The notes: generated by a model from the sequence alone, not told the origin. A stretch of DNA of 64,000 nucleotides from an uncultured Ruminococcus sp. (GCA_910576995.1 CAJTLC010000004.1:62001-126000); one strand, 5' to 3'. Positions 9,123 to 17,995 are shown, numbered from the stretch's first letter. Numbers and translations: made by a program.

Positions 9123-11531
9123 TTATCTGAGATGCCAGATATTGTCAGCGTATTCCGTAACAGCACGGTCGGCGGAGAAAATTCCTGCGCCTGCGATGTT
9201 ATTAAGGGACATCTTAGCCCACTTCATCTTGTCGTTGTAGCACTCGGTAATATAAGCCTGAGCGTTTCTGTAGCTGTCGAAATCAGCAAGAACCATATAA
9301 GGATCGCGGTCTTTAAGCGAATTGGCAACGTCGTTGAACGTGCAGCCGTTGATTCCGTGATACATACGCTCAATAGCGTCCTTGATTCTTCCGTCGCCGT
9401 TGAAGTAATCTATAGGATTATATCCTCTTGCCTTGAGAGCGTTTACTTCGGGAGTCGTCATGCCGAAGATAACGATGTTGTCGTCTCCTGCGGCTTCCTT
9501 GATCTCAATGTTAGCGCCGTCGAGAGTTCCGAGAGTTACAGCGCCGTTAAGCATGAACTTCATGTTGCCTGTACCGGAAGCTTCAGTACCTGCAAGAGAG
9601 ATCTGCTCGGAGATATCGGAAGCGGGCATAAGCTTTTCGGAGAGCGTTACGCAGTAATTTTCGAGGAAGATGACCTGAAGTTTCTGGCTGATCTTGGGAT
9701 TTTTTCTTATTTCTTCGGAGATCGCCCAGATCATCTTGATGATCTGCTTTGCAAGATAGTATCCGGGAGCAGCCTTTGCGGCGAAGATGTAAGTCTTGGG
9801 AGTAAAGGGCGCGTCGGGATTTGCAAGGAGATATGAATAATCGGCAAGGATATTCATAACGTTAAGATGCTGTCTCTTATACTCGTGGAGACGCTTTACC
9901 TGTACGTCGAAGATCCTGTCCGTATCGAGAACGATACCTGTAGACTGCTTTACATACTTGGCGAAGCTTTCCTTGTTTTCTTTCTTGACAGCCATAAGTT
10001 TGGTGAGAACCTGCTCGTCGTTTTCGAATTTTCTGAATTTTTCAAGTTCTGCGCCGTCTTTGATGAATTTCGTGCCGATAGTGTCGCTGAGAAGCTTTGT
10101 AAGTCCCGGATTGGACTGATAGAGCCATCTTCTGTACGCGATGCCGTTAGTAACGTTCTTGAACTTTTCGGGAGTATTATTGTACTCGTCGTTAAATACG
10201 GATTCTTTGATAATCTCGGAATGAAGCTTTGAAACGCCGTTTACGCTGTGAGAAGCCGCAACGCAGAGAGTCGCCATGTGGATCATGTTGTCCTTGATAA
10301 TGGACATACGCGTAGTTTTTGCGCTGTCGTAGCCGTTTTTCTCCATGAGAGACTGGCAGTAGCGGTTGTTGATCTCGACGATAATAGAGAAAATACGCGG
10401 AATAACGTGCTTTACAAGATTTACGTCCCATTTTTCGAGAGCTTCAGCCATAACGGTGTGATTGGTGTAAGCGAAAGTCTTTGTAACGATATCCCATGCC
10501 TTGTCCCATGTGAATCCGCAGTCGTCGAGGAGAATTCTCATCAGTTCGGGAATAGCGAGAGTCGGGTGAGTATCGTTGATGTGGATAGCAACCTTTTCAG
10601 CGAGGTTTTCGAGAGTTCCGTAAACCATGATGTGATTGTTTACGATATCGCCGATAGAAGCCGCGCAGAGGAAGTACTGCTGTCTGAGACGGAGACTCTT
10701 TCCTTCGAGGTGGTTATCGTTGGGGTAGAGTATCTTCGAGATAGCGTTTGCGGTAGCGTTCTGAGCGAGAGCCTTGGCGTAGTTGCCTTCGTTGAATTCG
10801 CTCATATTGAAGTTAGGAGCTTTTGCAGACCAGAGACGAAGAACGGAAACGCCCTCGCCGCCGTAGCCCGATACGTACATATCATAGGGAGTAGCCACAA
10901 CAGTATTGTAATTTACGTGAGAGATATAGTGATAGCGGTCGTCCCAGTATTCCTGAATATCGCCCTCGAAGTGAACGTCTACGGAGAGTTCCGGTCTGGG
11001 AACGAGCCAAACGCTTCCGCCGGGCAGCCAGTTGTCGGGAAGTTCCGTCTGCCAGCCGTCCTCAAGCTTCTGCTGGAAGATACCGTATTCATAGCAGAGC
11101 GAGTATCCCATTGCGGGGAATCCCGTTGTAGCGAGACCGTCGAGATAGCAGGCTGCGAGACGTCCGAGACCGCCGTTTCCGAGACCTGCGTCAGGTTCGT
11201 GATCGAAGATCTTGTCGAGATTGATAGTGTGCTTTTTGAGGAAAGCGCGCACGTCGTCGGCGATCTCCAGATTGTAGAGACTTGTTTTAAGGGATCGTCC
11301 CATGAGGAATTCCATAGAAAGGTAGTAGATCTGCTTGCCGCCTACGGAATGAGTATGATTGATGAAACTCTGTCTTTTTTCGCCGAGGATCTCAACGATA
11401 ATTGAGGAAAGAACCTGATAAACCTGCTTATCGGACGCTTCCTCCGGGGTAACGCTGTAAAGCGACTGAAGCTTTTTCGGAAAATCATGTTTGATTTTTT
11501 CCATAAGTTGGTTTGTGTTTGTATTACTCAT
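9123..11531 (-). CDS. glgP: Glycogen/starch/alpha-glucan phosphorylase
   Basis: Releases glucose-1-phosphate from the non-reducing ends of alpha-1,4-glucans with pyridoxal phosphate; cytosolic. At 802 aa it is the standard length. Visible motifs are YLSMEFLMGRSL near 49, the glycine-rich DAGLGNGGLGRLA near 95, HINDTHPTLAIPE near 316, VQVKRLHEYKRQ near 525, and the PLP-lysine region EASGTGNMKFMLNG near 643 with its Lys. The ATG has GGAG 8 nt upstream. It is monocistronic with its own promoter and terminator, and together with the GH13 enzyme forms an alpha-glucan degradation neighbourhood. Confidence 0.97.
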   Translation of the reverse strand: MSNTNTNQLMEKIKHDFPKKLQSLYSVTPEEASDKQVYQVLSSIIVEILGEKRQSFINHTHSVGGKQIYYLSMEFLMGRSLKTSLYNLEIADDVRAFLKKHTINLDKIFDHEPDAGLGNGGLGRLAACYLDGLATTGFPAMGYSLCYEYGIFQQKLEDGWQTELPDNWLPGGSVWLVPRPELSVDVHFEGDIQEYWDDRYHYISHVNYNTVVATPYDMYVSGYGGEGVSVLRLWSAKAPNFNMSEFNEGNYAKALAQNATANAISKILYPNDNHLEGKSLRLRQQYFLCAASIGDIVNNHIMVYGTLENLAEKVAIHINDTHPTLAIPELMRILLDDCGFTWDKAWDIVTKTFAYTNHTVMAEALEKWDVNLVKHVIPRIFSIIVEINNRYCQSLMEKNGYDSAKTTRMSIIKDNMIHMATLCVAASHSVNGVSKLHSEIIKESVFNDEYNNTPEKFKNVTNGIAYRRWLYQSNPGLTKLLSDTIGTKFIKDGAELEKFRKFENDEQVLTKLMAVKKENKESFAKYVKQSTGIVLDTDRIFDVQVKRLHEYKRQHLNVMNILADYSYLLANPDAPFTPKTYIFAAKAAPGYYLAKQIIKMIWAISEEIRKNPKISQKLQVIFLENYCVTLSEKLMPASDISEQISLAGTEASGTGNMKFMLNGAVTLGTLDGANIEIKEAAGDDNIVIFGMTTPEVNALKARGYNPIDYFNGDGRIKDAIERMYHGINGCTFNDVANSLKDRDPYMVLADFDSYRNAQAYITECYNDKMKWAKMSLNNIAGAGIFSADRAVTEYADNIWHLR

Positions 11532-11653
11532 AAAAATCTCCTTCTCTGCTCTGCCTCGGCAAAGCGTTATTACTGCAAGTATATTTTCTTGACTGTTCTA
11601 CATATAGATAACGACGTAATACCGTTTATCAATTTACGAGCAGTATTTATATT

Positions 11654-11682
11654 ATTGTACCACATTTCCTGACTTATTTCAA
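11654..11682 (-). promoter_or_regulatory. Sigma-A promoter of glgP
   Basis: TTGAAA, 17 nt, TACAAT on the minus strand, leaving a leader of about 120 nt before glgP. The leader shows no riboswitch that I can recognise. Confidence 0.65.
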
Positions 11683-11912
11683 TTGTATATTTTCACAAAT
11701 ATTTACCAACAGATTATACATATTACTGAAAAAAATCAAGGCTGATGGTCATTTTGTCAGATTACCGATAGATTTCTTTGTGAATTACGCTGTAATGATG
11801 AAAAAACGCAGCGTATTTTTGTGCAATAATACCGTGAAACAATATGGTATTTTGACGAATTCTTGTTTAAAAAATAAAACTTTATAAATTTCGGAAAAAA
11901 AACGAAAAAATA

Positions 11913-11941
11913 TTGAAATTTTCCTTAATATGTGTTATAAT
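11913..11941 (+). promoter_or_regulatory. Sigma-A promoter of the 12039 gene
   Basis: TTGAAA, 17 nt, TATAAT on the plus strand, about 100 nt upstream of the start. The rest of the 11532-12038 gap holds the divergent glgP promoter and a repeat fragment. Confidence 0.7.
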
Positions 11942-11960
11942 ACTTAATAAGAGTATTTTT

Positions 11961-11991
11961 TGAGCCTGTTTAGTATCCTGGCGCGTGCGGA
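11961..11991. repeat. Solo end of a family-2 repeat
   Basis: The segment GAGCCTGTTTAGTATCC followed by GGCGCGTGCGGA matches, in inverted orientation, the right end of the 162-bp element at 29317-29478. Only this one end is present, between a promoter and its gene. Confidence 0.55.
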
Positions 11992-12038
11992 AAATTCTCT
12001 TGATTACAGAAAGAACAAAACGAAAGGAAATTCAACTC

Positions 12039-13244
12039 ATGGAAAGAAAGAAAAGATTTTCGATACTTAAACTGCTTATAGTGATCTTATGCGTTACGTC
12101 TATTATTGTGTCCCTTGCTGCAAATATACTGTTCAGAGGAAACAACGTTCCGAATCTTTTCGGCAGGGTGATCTATGTCGTTGAGGAGGATAACCCCATG
12201 TCCGGCGATATTACGACGGGCGCGGCGCTTATTTCCAAAGAAGCCAAAGATATCACCATAGCCGCGGGAGATATAGTTCTTTGCTATCCTGCCGACGCTC
12301 CCGAAACTCTTTGCCTCAGAAGCGTCAGCTATGTTATGGAGGCAGAGGACGGAACGGAAAGATATTTTACGAAGGATTCCTATCATGAGGATAATGTGGA
12401 TTCGATAACCAAAGATAAGATAGTTTCCGTCTGCACGGGTTATCCAGAAAGCAAGGAGCTGGGCAGATTTATTTCCTTTGCCGTTAACGTCAAGGGAATA
12501 CTCATTCTTCTCGTTGCCGCAAGCGTTATCCTTATCGCGCTTATTATTTCAGCCGTTGTAAGGGCGCGCGGCGAGAAGGACGAAGAGGAAGAAGATTACG
12601 AATTTTACGAATACGACGATGACGAGGACGCGAATGAGAAGAACAGTAAGAATTCTCACGCAAAATCTTCCGATCCCCTTTTCGAACCTAATCCGGAGAT
12701 TCAGCCCAATCCGGAACTTGAGCGCAAGAAGATGTCTATTGCGGAGAATTTCAAGCCGAAGCAGGTAAATCCCGACTCGCCATACCAGAAGGAAAAAGAA
12801 CGCACCATGCAGTTCAAGGCTCAGCGCGGAAGCACCATGTCTTTCTCGACGAGTTCCGCGGAATCTTCATTTGCGGCAAGAAATCAGGGAACTCAGTCTT
12901 CGACCGCTCCCACGGCGGACGCGCTCCGCGAAGCAATGCTCCGCAAAACTGCCGAAGCAGAGCGTACAGGCACGTTCAATATCAAAAATTCCAATTCCGA
13001 GCCTGTCACGGATAATACAGGCGTTCTTTCAAAGGCTCAGGTGGCAGAACTTTCAAGAGGCGAAACTCCGGCGGCGCGTTCCAATGCGCAGCGCAGTACT
13101 GCTTCCGCTCCGCGCAAGAGCAATTCTCCCGATATTTCCGATATTATAGGAAAGAGCAGCAGTTCGCGAAGATCAAAGAGCCCTTCCGATATGTCGGTCG
13201 ACGATCTGCTTAAGATGATCGAAGATGAAAAGAACAGGCTCTAA
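12039..13244 (+). CDS. Signal-peptidase-I-like membrane protein lacking catalytic residues
   Basis: A 401-aa protein. Residues about 8-32 form a transmembrane anchor, 33-150 an extracellular domain, about 155-175 a second membrane segment, then a long acidic and Ser/Ala-rich cytoplasmic tail ending in MSVDDLLKMIEDEKNRL. The external domain follows the S26/SipW pattern (TTGAALIS, AAGDIVLCY, RYFTKDS, ELGRFISF). The catalytic Ser-Met site reads NPMSGD, and the His of the usual THRV motif is replaced (LRSV), so protease activity is doubtful. Start ATG 12039 has AAAGGA upstream; an in-frame ATG 18 codons earlier overlaps a repeat and lacks a ribosome site. Function unknown; a scaffold or sensor role is a guess. 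Confidence 0.6.
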   Translation: MERKKRFSILKLLIVILCVTSIIVSLAANILFRGNNVPNLFGRVIYVVEEDNPMSGDITTGAALISKEAKDITIAAGDIVLCYPADAPETLCLRSVSYVMEAEDGTERYFTKDSYHEDNVDSITKDKIVSVCTGYPESKELGRFISFAVNVKGILILLVAASVILIALIISAVVRARGEKDEEEEDYEFYEYDDDEDANEKNSKNSHAKSSDPLFEPNPEIQPNPELERKKMSIAENFKPKQVNPDSPYQKEKERTMQFKAQRGSTMSFSTSSAESSFAARNQGTQSSTAPTADALREAMLRKTAEAERTGTFNIKNSNSEPVTDNTGVLSKAQVAELSRGETPAARSNAQRSTASAPRKSNSPDISDIIGKSSSSRRSKSPSDMSVDDLLKMIEDEKNRL

Positions 13245-13406
13245 GAGCTTGTGTTCATAGGTTCAGCAGACGTCTTTTCGGCAAATTTGAATGCTGAACT
13301 TCGTCAAAAACACTTGAAATACGACAGTATTCCTGCGTGTTTTTTCCTTGTCAGCATTCAAATTATGCTTGAAAATACGCATACTCTACCTATGAACACA
13401 AGTTCT
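13244..13406. repeat. 163-bp palindromic element, family 2, copy a
   Basis: Outer arms 13244-13262 and 13388-13406 are inverted (AGAGCTTGTGTTCATAGGT type), and an inner arm pair around AATTTGAATGCTGA/TCAGCATTCAAATT is also perfect. The core GAACTTCGTCAAAAA and TATTCCTGCG is shared with the copy at 29317. It starts at the stop codon of the preceding gene. Confidence 0.8.
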
Positions 13407-13427
13407 AAGAATTTTTAGAAATTTTAA

Positions 13428-13491
13428 GGCAGCCGCCTTTATAAGAGATTGTTTAAGAGAAAATTTTGAACAGGCTCTGATGCGGCTGCTT
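13428..13491. repeat. Hairpin with family-2-like interior
   Basis: GCAGCCGC and GCGGCTGC (13429-13436 with 13482-13489) pair around a 45-nt interior that contains TTTGAACAGGCTCT, similar to the end of a family-2 element. It lies just before the cyclophilin gene and could act as a weak terminator or be a nested repeat. Confidence 0.4.
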
Positions 13492-13511
13492 TGTTTTGAG
13501 GAGTAATAAAT

Positions 13512-14324
13512 ATGAAACCAAAGGGAAGAATAAACAGGAAGCTATTGATGTTTGTGCTGATACTCGGCGTTCTGATGCTCGTCATGACGGTCGTGCTGCT
13601 TTATTTGACATTGCAGCAGGAAGAGAATAACCGCGCTATTACTATCGACCCCGATACTATGGAACTGGTTCAGCTTGAACCTCCCAAAGACGGCGATCCT
13701 ATCGCTGTGGTCGATACTTCTCTCGGCGAATTCAGATTTGTGCTGTATCCTGAATATTCCCCTGCCGCCGTTAAAAATTTTATTGATCATGCGGAAAGCG
13801 GATTTTATGACGGAACGTATGTTTTTAATTCCGAAAGCGGAGTATATTCTTATGCCGGAAGCAAGAGCAGAAGCGGCGATATGACTGAAGCAAATGATGA
13901 AGCGGGCGAGAGGATAGAACGCGAACTTCATCAGAATTTGTGGCCGTTCAAGGGCGCGGTTTGCAGTATTCCCACGTATTCCGAACGCACATTTAAACAA
14001 AAACTTCTGGGCGGCGGTACTTATTATAACGGTACGCGTTTTGCAGTTTTGAACAGTATTGAATTTGACGGCGATACAAAACAGGAACTTCTTGATAATT
14101 CCGCCAGCGAAGAACTCGGACAAGCGTTTATCGAGCAGGGCGGAATCCCTAATCTTTCGCAGCAGATGACGATAATCGGTCAGACATATGAAGGAATGGA
14201 TGTTGTGGAAAAGCTTGCGTCTCTTGAATCCGAAAATAACGGCTATTATAAGATACCGAAAGAAGACGTCATGATCAATTCCGTGACGATTTCGGAGTAC
14301 GGAAACGAACAGGATAATAGGTAA
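13512..14324 (+). CDS. Membrane-anchored cyclophilin-type peptidyl-prolyl isomerase (divergent)
   Basis: A 270-aa protein with an N-terminal membrane anchor (about 10-31, LLMFVLILGVLMLVM) and an extracytoplasmic cyclophilin-like domain opening with DTSLGEFRFVLYPEYSPAAVKNF. The usual FHRVI active-site segment is replaced (YVFNSESGVYSY) and the later Gly-Gln motif is weak, so activity may be reduced. It would assist folding of secreted proteins. ATG 13512 has GAGGAG 8 nt upstream. It is followed by a second, canonical cyclophilin gene with its own promoter. Confidence 0.75.
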   Translation: MKPKGRINRKLLMFVLILGVLMLVMTVVLLYLTLQQEENNRAITIDPDTMELVQLEPPKDGDPIAVVDTSLGEFRFVLYPEYSPAAVKNFIDHAESGFYDGTYVFNSESGVYSYAGSKSRSGDMTEANDEAGERIERELHQNLWPFKGAVCSIPTYSERTFKQKLLGGGTYYNGTRFAVLNSIEFDGDTKQELLDNSASEELGQAFIEQGGIPNLSQQMTIIGQTYEGMDVVEKLASLESENNGYYKIPKEDVMINSVTISEYGNEQDNR

Positions 14325-14393
14325 ATAGATATAATTATTCTTTGACTTTTTACAATGCTTTTTCCGATTATATACAAAATTATTGAGAAACTA

Positions 14394-14422
14394 TTTACAA
14401 ATCGGATATTATGTAGTATAAT
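14394..14422 (+). promoter_or_regulatory. Sigma-A promoter of the double-cyclophilin gene
   Basis: TTTACA, 17 nt, TATAAT, 62 nt before the start codon. Confidence 0.7.
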
Positions 14423-14484
14423 GAATTGGTTGATAGGATAATTCCGCCGATTTTCGGCAAAAATATATATAAGAGGTAATTATT

Positions 14485-16014
14485 ATGATCAAGAAAAAAT
14501 TGCTTGCCGTCATACTTTGCGCTATGATGGTATCGTCTGCGGCTGTAAGCTGCGGTAAAGAGACCGAGCTGGACGGTTCTTCAGGTTCCGAAAGTTCTTC
14601 TGCCGACGAGCAGACTCCTCCCGAAAATGTTGATATTGCCAACTATACCGCTCCCGAAAAGGGCGAAAAAATAATCGAAATGGATATCCGCGGCTACGGA
14701 ACAGTCAAGTTCAGACTTTTCCCCGAATATGCCGAAAAGGGCGTTGAGAATTTCATCGGTCTTGCGGAGGACGGTTATTACGACGGTCTGACGTTCCATA
14801 GAGTAATTCAGAATTTCATGATTCAGGGCGGCGACCCTCTTGGCGACGGTACGGGCGGAAAATCCCTCTGGGGCAGTACTTTCGACGGCGGTACTGACAA
14901 TCACCTTATCCATGCGGCAGGCGCCGTAGCATATGCCAACAGCCAAGGTCCCGCTACAAATAAGAGCCAATTTTACATCGTTACCGGAGAGCGTGAGTTA
15001 GGAGACGATATCTTTTCTGCTCTTTCCGCAAAAGGTTACGAATACTCCGACAATGCGAAGGCTTTCTATAAGGAATCCGGCGGCTATCCGTTCCTTGACG
15101 GCGGATATACCGTTTTCGGTCAGGTTTTTGACGGTCTGGATATTATTTTTAAAATTCAGTATCAGGCTACAAACGCTGCCAATAAGCCTTTTGACGATGT
15201 TATTGTAGATAAGGTGCGCGTGACTGAATACAACGGCGAGGAGCTGAAATGGAAGATTTCCGATTACGATTGGGACGACCCTATGAAACAGCCCGTCGCT
15301 AACTTTACAGAACCGGAGATCGGCGACGAGATAATCTGTATGAAAATCAAGGACTACGGCACTGTCAAGATCAGACTTTTCCCGGAATATCTGGAAAAAG
15401 CGTGTGAAAATTTCACGGAACTTGCTAAAAACGGTTATTATGACGGTCTGACTTTCCACCGCGTTATCAATGAATTTATGATTCAGGGCGGAGATCCCAA
15501 AGGCGACGGCACGGGCGGAGAATCCGCGTGGGGCGGTCAGTTCGACGGCGGTAAGTATTACAATCTTATCCATGCCGCAGGCGCGCTCGCTTACGCAAAT
15601 TCGGGACAGTACGGCAATTATACGGCTTCCGACGGCAGTCAGTTCTTCATCGTTACCGGCAAGACGGTTGATGAGGCGGAACTTGCTTCTTACAGCCTCA
15701 GCGACGGCGCAAAGGAAGTTTACAGGACGGCAGGCGGCTATCCGTACCTTGACGGCGGATATACCGTTTTCGGTCAGGTCATAGACGGACTCGACATAGT
15801 TTTCGATATTCAGAAAGTAAAGACAAACAGCGACGATAAGCCCGAAGAGGATGTTATCATAGAATCAGTGACAGTTGAAGAATACGACGGCAGCCCGATT
15901 CGCTGGTATATCAGCGATTACAGCTCCGATCAGGAAGAATCATCGTCCGGATCAGATGAAAATGACAGTCAGGAGGCAGGCACGGAAGCTGCCGGTACAA
16001 CCTCAGCAGAATAA
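14485..16014 (+). CDS. Lipoprotein with two tandem cyclophilin domains (peptidyl-prolyl isomerase)
   Basis: A 509-aa protein. The signal peptide has a lipobox (AVSC, lipidated Cys about residue 23), then a Ser/Glu linker, cyclophilin domain 1 (about 55-255) and domain 2 (about 280-475), and a Ser/Glu-rich tail. Both domains keep the active-site signature (FHRVIQNFMIQGGDP and FHRVINEFMIQGGDP), the Asn-Ser-Gln-Phe segment (SQFYIVTG and SQFFIVTG) and GYTVFGQV. The near-identity of the halves points to a recent internal duplication. It is a surface-anchored foldase. ATG 14485 has AGAGG. The following murA gene is 61 nt away. Confidence 0.93.
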   Translation: MIKKKLLAVILCAMMVSSAAVSCGKETELDGSSGSESSSADEQTPPENVDIANYTAPEKGEKIIEMDIRGYGTVKFRLFPEYAEKGVENFIGLAEDGYYDGLTFHRVIQNFMIQGGDPLGDGTGGKSLWGSTFDGGTDNHLIHAAGAVAYANSQGPATNKSQFYIVTGERELGDDIFSALSAKGYEYSDNAKAFYKESGGYPFLDGGYTVFGQVFDGLDIIFKIQYQATNAANKPFDDVIVDKVRVTEYNGEELKWKISDYDWDDPMKQPVANFTEPEIGDEIICMKIKDYGTVKIRLFPEYLEKACENFTELAKNGYYDGLTFHRVINEFMIQGGDPKGDGTGGESAWGGQFDGGKYYNLIHAAGALAYANSGQYGNYTASDGSQFFIVTGKTVDEAELASYSLSDGAKEVYRTAGGYPYLDGGYTVFGQVIDGLDIVFDIQKVKTNSDDKPEEDVIIESVTVEEYDGSPIRWYISDYSSDQEESSSGSDENDSQEAGTEAAGTTSAE

Positions 16015-16075
16015 ACAGAGTTCATAAACTTTGGGATAATTTTGGAGATCCCGAAAAATAAGGAGAGAATTTGCT

Positions 16076-17374
16076 TTGGATAAGTTTATTATTAAAGGCG
16101 GCAGACGACTTACAGGAGAGGTAACGATAAGCGGAGCGAAAAATGCCGCAGTTGCCATACTCCCTGCCGTTATTCTGTCTGACGAGCCATGTATCATCGA
16201 AAATGTGCCTTCTATTAGCGATGTTAATATTTGCCTGCGCATATTAACTGAAATGGGCGCGGAAGTTACCAATATCGGAAAAGACATTTATAGGATAAAT
16301 CCCACAACTATCGAAAATTTCTGCGTTCCCTACGAGACTGCAAGAAAAATGCGCGCTTCATATTATTTTCTTGGCGCTCTTCTCGGTAAATTCAACAAGG
16401 CGCGCGTTTCAATGCCCGGCGGCTGTCCTCTTGGCGATCGCCCTATAGATCAGCATCTTAAAGCTTTTGCCGCTCTCGGCGCAGAATATACTTTGAGTCA
16501 GGGCATGATCGACCTGAAAGCCGATAAACTTCGTGGAAGTCAGATCTTTTTCGACGTAGTGACCGTCGGAGCAACCATGAACGCAATGCTCGCCGCCGTT
16601 AAAGCGGAGGGGCTTACGATTATCGAGAATGCCGCCAAAGAGCCGCATATCGTCGATCTTGCCAATTTTCTCAATTCCATGGGCGCTAATATTATGGGCG
16701 CAGGTACCGACGTTATCAAAATAAGAGGCGTGGAAAAACTGCGCGGCTGTACGTATGCGGTTATCCCCGATCAGATAGAAGCAGGTACGTTTATGGCGGC
16801 TATTGCCGCTACAAAGGGCGACGCAGTTATTAAAAACATTATTCCGAAACATCTTGAATCTATCACCAAGAAAATGGAGAAGATAGGAGTAAATATCGAG
16901 CAGTACGACGACAGTCTCCGCGTATGGGTAGACGGTCCGCTTGTTAAGGCGAATATAAAGACGGCTCCGCATCCCGGATTTCCTACGGATATGCAGTCGC
17001 AGATCGCTACGCTCCTCACTCTTGCCGAGGGGACAAGCATTATTACCGAAAATATTTGGGAGCAGCGTTTCCGTTATGTGGACGAACTTCGGCGTATGGG
17101 CGCGGATATTACCGTAAACGGCAAAGTCGCGCTTATCGAGGGTTCGGGAAAGCTTATGGGCGCTCCGGTTAAAGCCTGCGATCTTCGTGCGGGAGCTGCT
17201 CTTATAATTGCAGGTCTGGCTGCTAACGGGGTTACGGAGATAGAGGATATTTTCCATATCGAGCGCGGTTATGACTGCATGGAGGGCAAGCTTCGCGCTC
17301 TCGGCGCGGATATCGAGAAAGTAAGCGTTCCCGATAAGCCGCAGATAAAATCTAAGGATAGTAAAACTGCATAG
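16076..17374 (+). CDS. murA: UDP-N-acetylglucosamine 1-carboxyvinyltransferase
   Basis: First committed step of peptidoglycan synthesis: transfers enolpyruvate from PEP to UDP-GlcNAc in the cytosol. At 432 aa it is slightly longer than most, with a lysine-rich tail. Visible are GGRRLTGEVTISGAKNA at the N-terminus (substrate Lys/Asn), MPGGCPLGDRPID with the PEP-binding, fosfomycin-sensitive Cys near residue 119, and PGFPTDMQSQ near 302. The start is TTG at 16076 with AGGAGA 10 nt upstream; no better ATG exists. It is followed by a hairpin-forming repeat that may terminate the transcript. Confidence 0.96.
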   Translation: MDKFIIKGGRRLTGEVTISGAKNAAVAILPAVILSDEPCIIENVPSISDVNICLRILTEMGAEVTNIGKDIYRINPTTIENFCVPYETARKMRASYYFLGALLGKFNKARVSMPGGCPLGDRPIDQHLKAFAALGAEYTLSQGMIDLKADKLRGSQIFFDVVTVGATMNAMLAAVKAEGLTIIENAAKEPHIVDLANFLNSMGANIMGAGTDVIKIRGVEKLRGCTYAVIPDQIEAGTFMAAIAATKGDAVIKNIIPKHLESITKKMEKIGVNIEQYDDSLRVWVDGPLVKANIKTAPHPGFPTDMQSQIATLLTLAEGTSIITENIWEQRFRYVDELRRMGADITVNGKVALIEGSGKLMGAPVKACDLRAGAALIIAGLAANGVTEIEDIFHIERGYDCMEGKLRALGADIEKVSVPDKPQIKSKDSKTA

Positions 17375-17380
17375 AATTAT

Positions 17381-17445
17381 TTTTTACTCGTGCTGAATTA
17401 TCGGGAAAGACAGCGTTCCCTGACATAATACAGTACGAGTAAAAA
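17381..17445. repeat. Family-1 palindromic repeat, copy B
   Basis: Arms TTTTTACTCGTGCTG and CAGTACGAGTAAAAA with inner arms GGGAA/TTCCC make a 65-bp hairpin directly after murA. The terminal motif matches the copies at 425, 25319 and 33336. It may double as the murA terminator. Confidence 0.75.
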
Positions 17446-17473
17446 TTAATATTATGAAATTTTACTTCAGCTA

Positions 17474-17502
17474 TTGACAAAATCATGATTATGTGATATA
17501 AT
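17474..17502 (+). promoter_or_regulatory. tRNA-Thr promoter
   Basis: Fully consensus TTGACA, 17 nt, TATAAT, ending 16 nt before the mature tRNA. Confidence 0.85.
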
Positions 17503-17518
17503 TATAAAGATGATGAAT

Positions 17519-17594
17519 GCTAATGTGGCTCAGTCGGTAGAGCAGCTCACTCGTAATGAGCAGGTCGCCCGTTCGAATCGGGTCATTAGCTCCA
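17519..17594 (+). tRNA. tRNA-Thr (anticodon CGT)
   Basis: Cloverleaf checked by hand. The acceptor stem GCTAATG/CATTAGC is perfect over 7 bp, the D stem is GCTC/GAGC, the anticodon stem GCTCA/TGAGC holds loop CTCGTAA (anticodon CGT, reads ACG), and the T stem GCCCG/CGGGT (one G-U) holds loop TTCGAAT. The CCA end is encoded. A strong promoter precedes and a terminator follows. Confidence 0.97.
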
Positions 17595-17596
17595 GA

Positions 17597-17624
17597 AAGC
17601 CTCTTGTTTTTGGGAGGCTTTTTT
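17597..17624 (+). terminator. tRNA-Thr terminator
   Basis: AAGCCTC pairs with GAGGCTT (17597-17603 with 17614-17620), followed by T residues. Confidence 0.8.
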
Positions 17625-17995
17625 GTTTATGTTTGCTCGTAATAATCTGTGTGCTGAGGCTCTCGGCTTCGAAATGGGTCATTAGCTCCAGAAAGTCTCC
17701 TGTTTTTGGAAGTGTTTTTTTGCTTATGTTTGCTCGTAATAATCTGCGTGCCGAGGCTCTCGGCTTCGAAATGGGTCATTAGCTCCAGAAAGTCTCCTGT
17801 TTTTGGAAGTGTTTTTTTGCTTATGTTTGCTCGTAATAATCTGCGTGCCGAGGCTCTCGGCTTCGAATCGGGTCATTAGCTCCAAAAAGTCTCCTGTTTT
17901 TGGGAGGCTTTTTTGTTTTTTATTTTATATTATGCACACTCATAATGATCTATATGCCGAGGCTCTCGGCTTTGAATCGGTGTATCAGATCTAAG
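17625..17995 (+). repeat. Tandem array of tRNA-Thr 3'-end-derived units
   Basis: After the real tRNA the segment ATTAGCTCCA recurs at 17681, 17778 and 17875, after intervals of 96, 97 and 97 bp; a degenerate fifth version is near 17982. Each unit reads TCGTAATAATCTG, then a hairpin GCCGAG-GCT-CTCGGC, then the tRNA T-loop and acceptor 3' half (TTCGAA...GGGTCATTAGCTCCA), then a decayed copy of the tRNA terminator. The 5' half of the tRNA is missing from each unit, so these are not functional tRNAs. Open frames across the array are by-products of the repeat. Confidence 0.85.

Noticed and set aside
10248..11405. Long plus-strand open frame of 385 codons
   Set aside because: Exactly antisense to glgP, whose protein is unmistakable; no ribosome site or domain.
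16409..17257. Long minus-strand open frame
   Set aside because: Antisense shadow of murA.
17510..17994. Two overlapping plus-strand frames
   Set aside because: They translate the tRNA and the tandem repeat units; the repeated peptide is only the repeat read through.
17597..17995. Possible CRISPR array
   Set aside because: Units of 96-97 bp with tRNA and terminator parts and no unique spacers; no cas genes.
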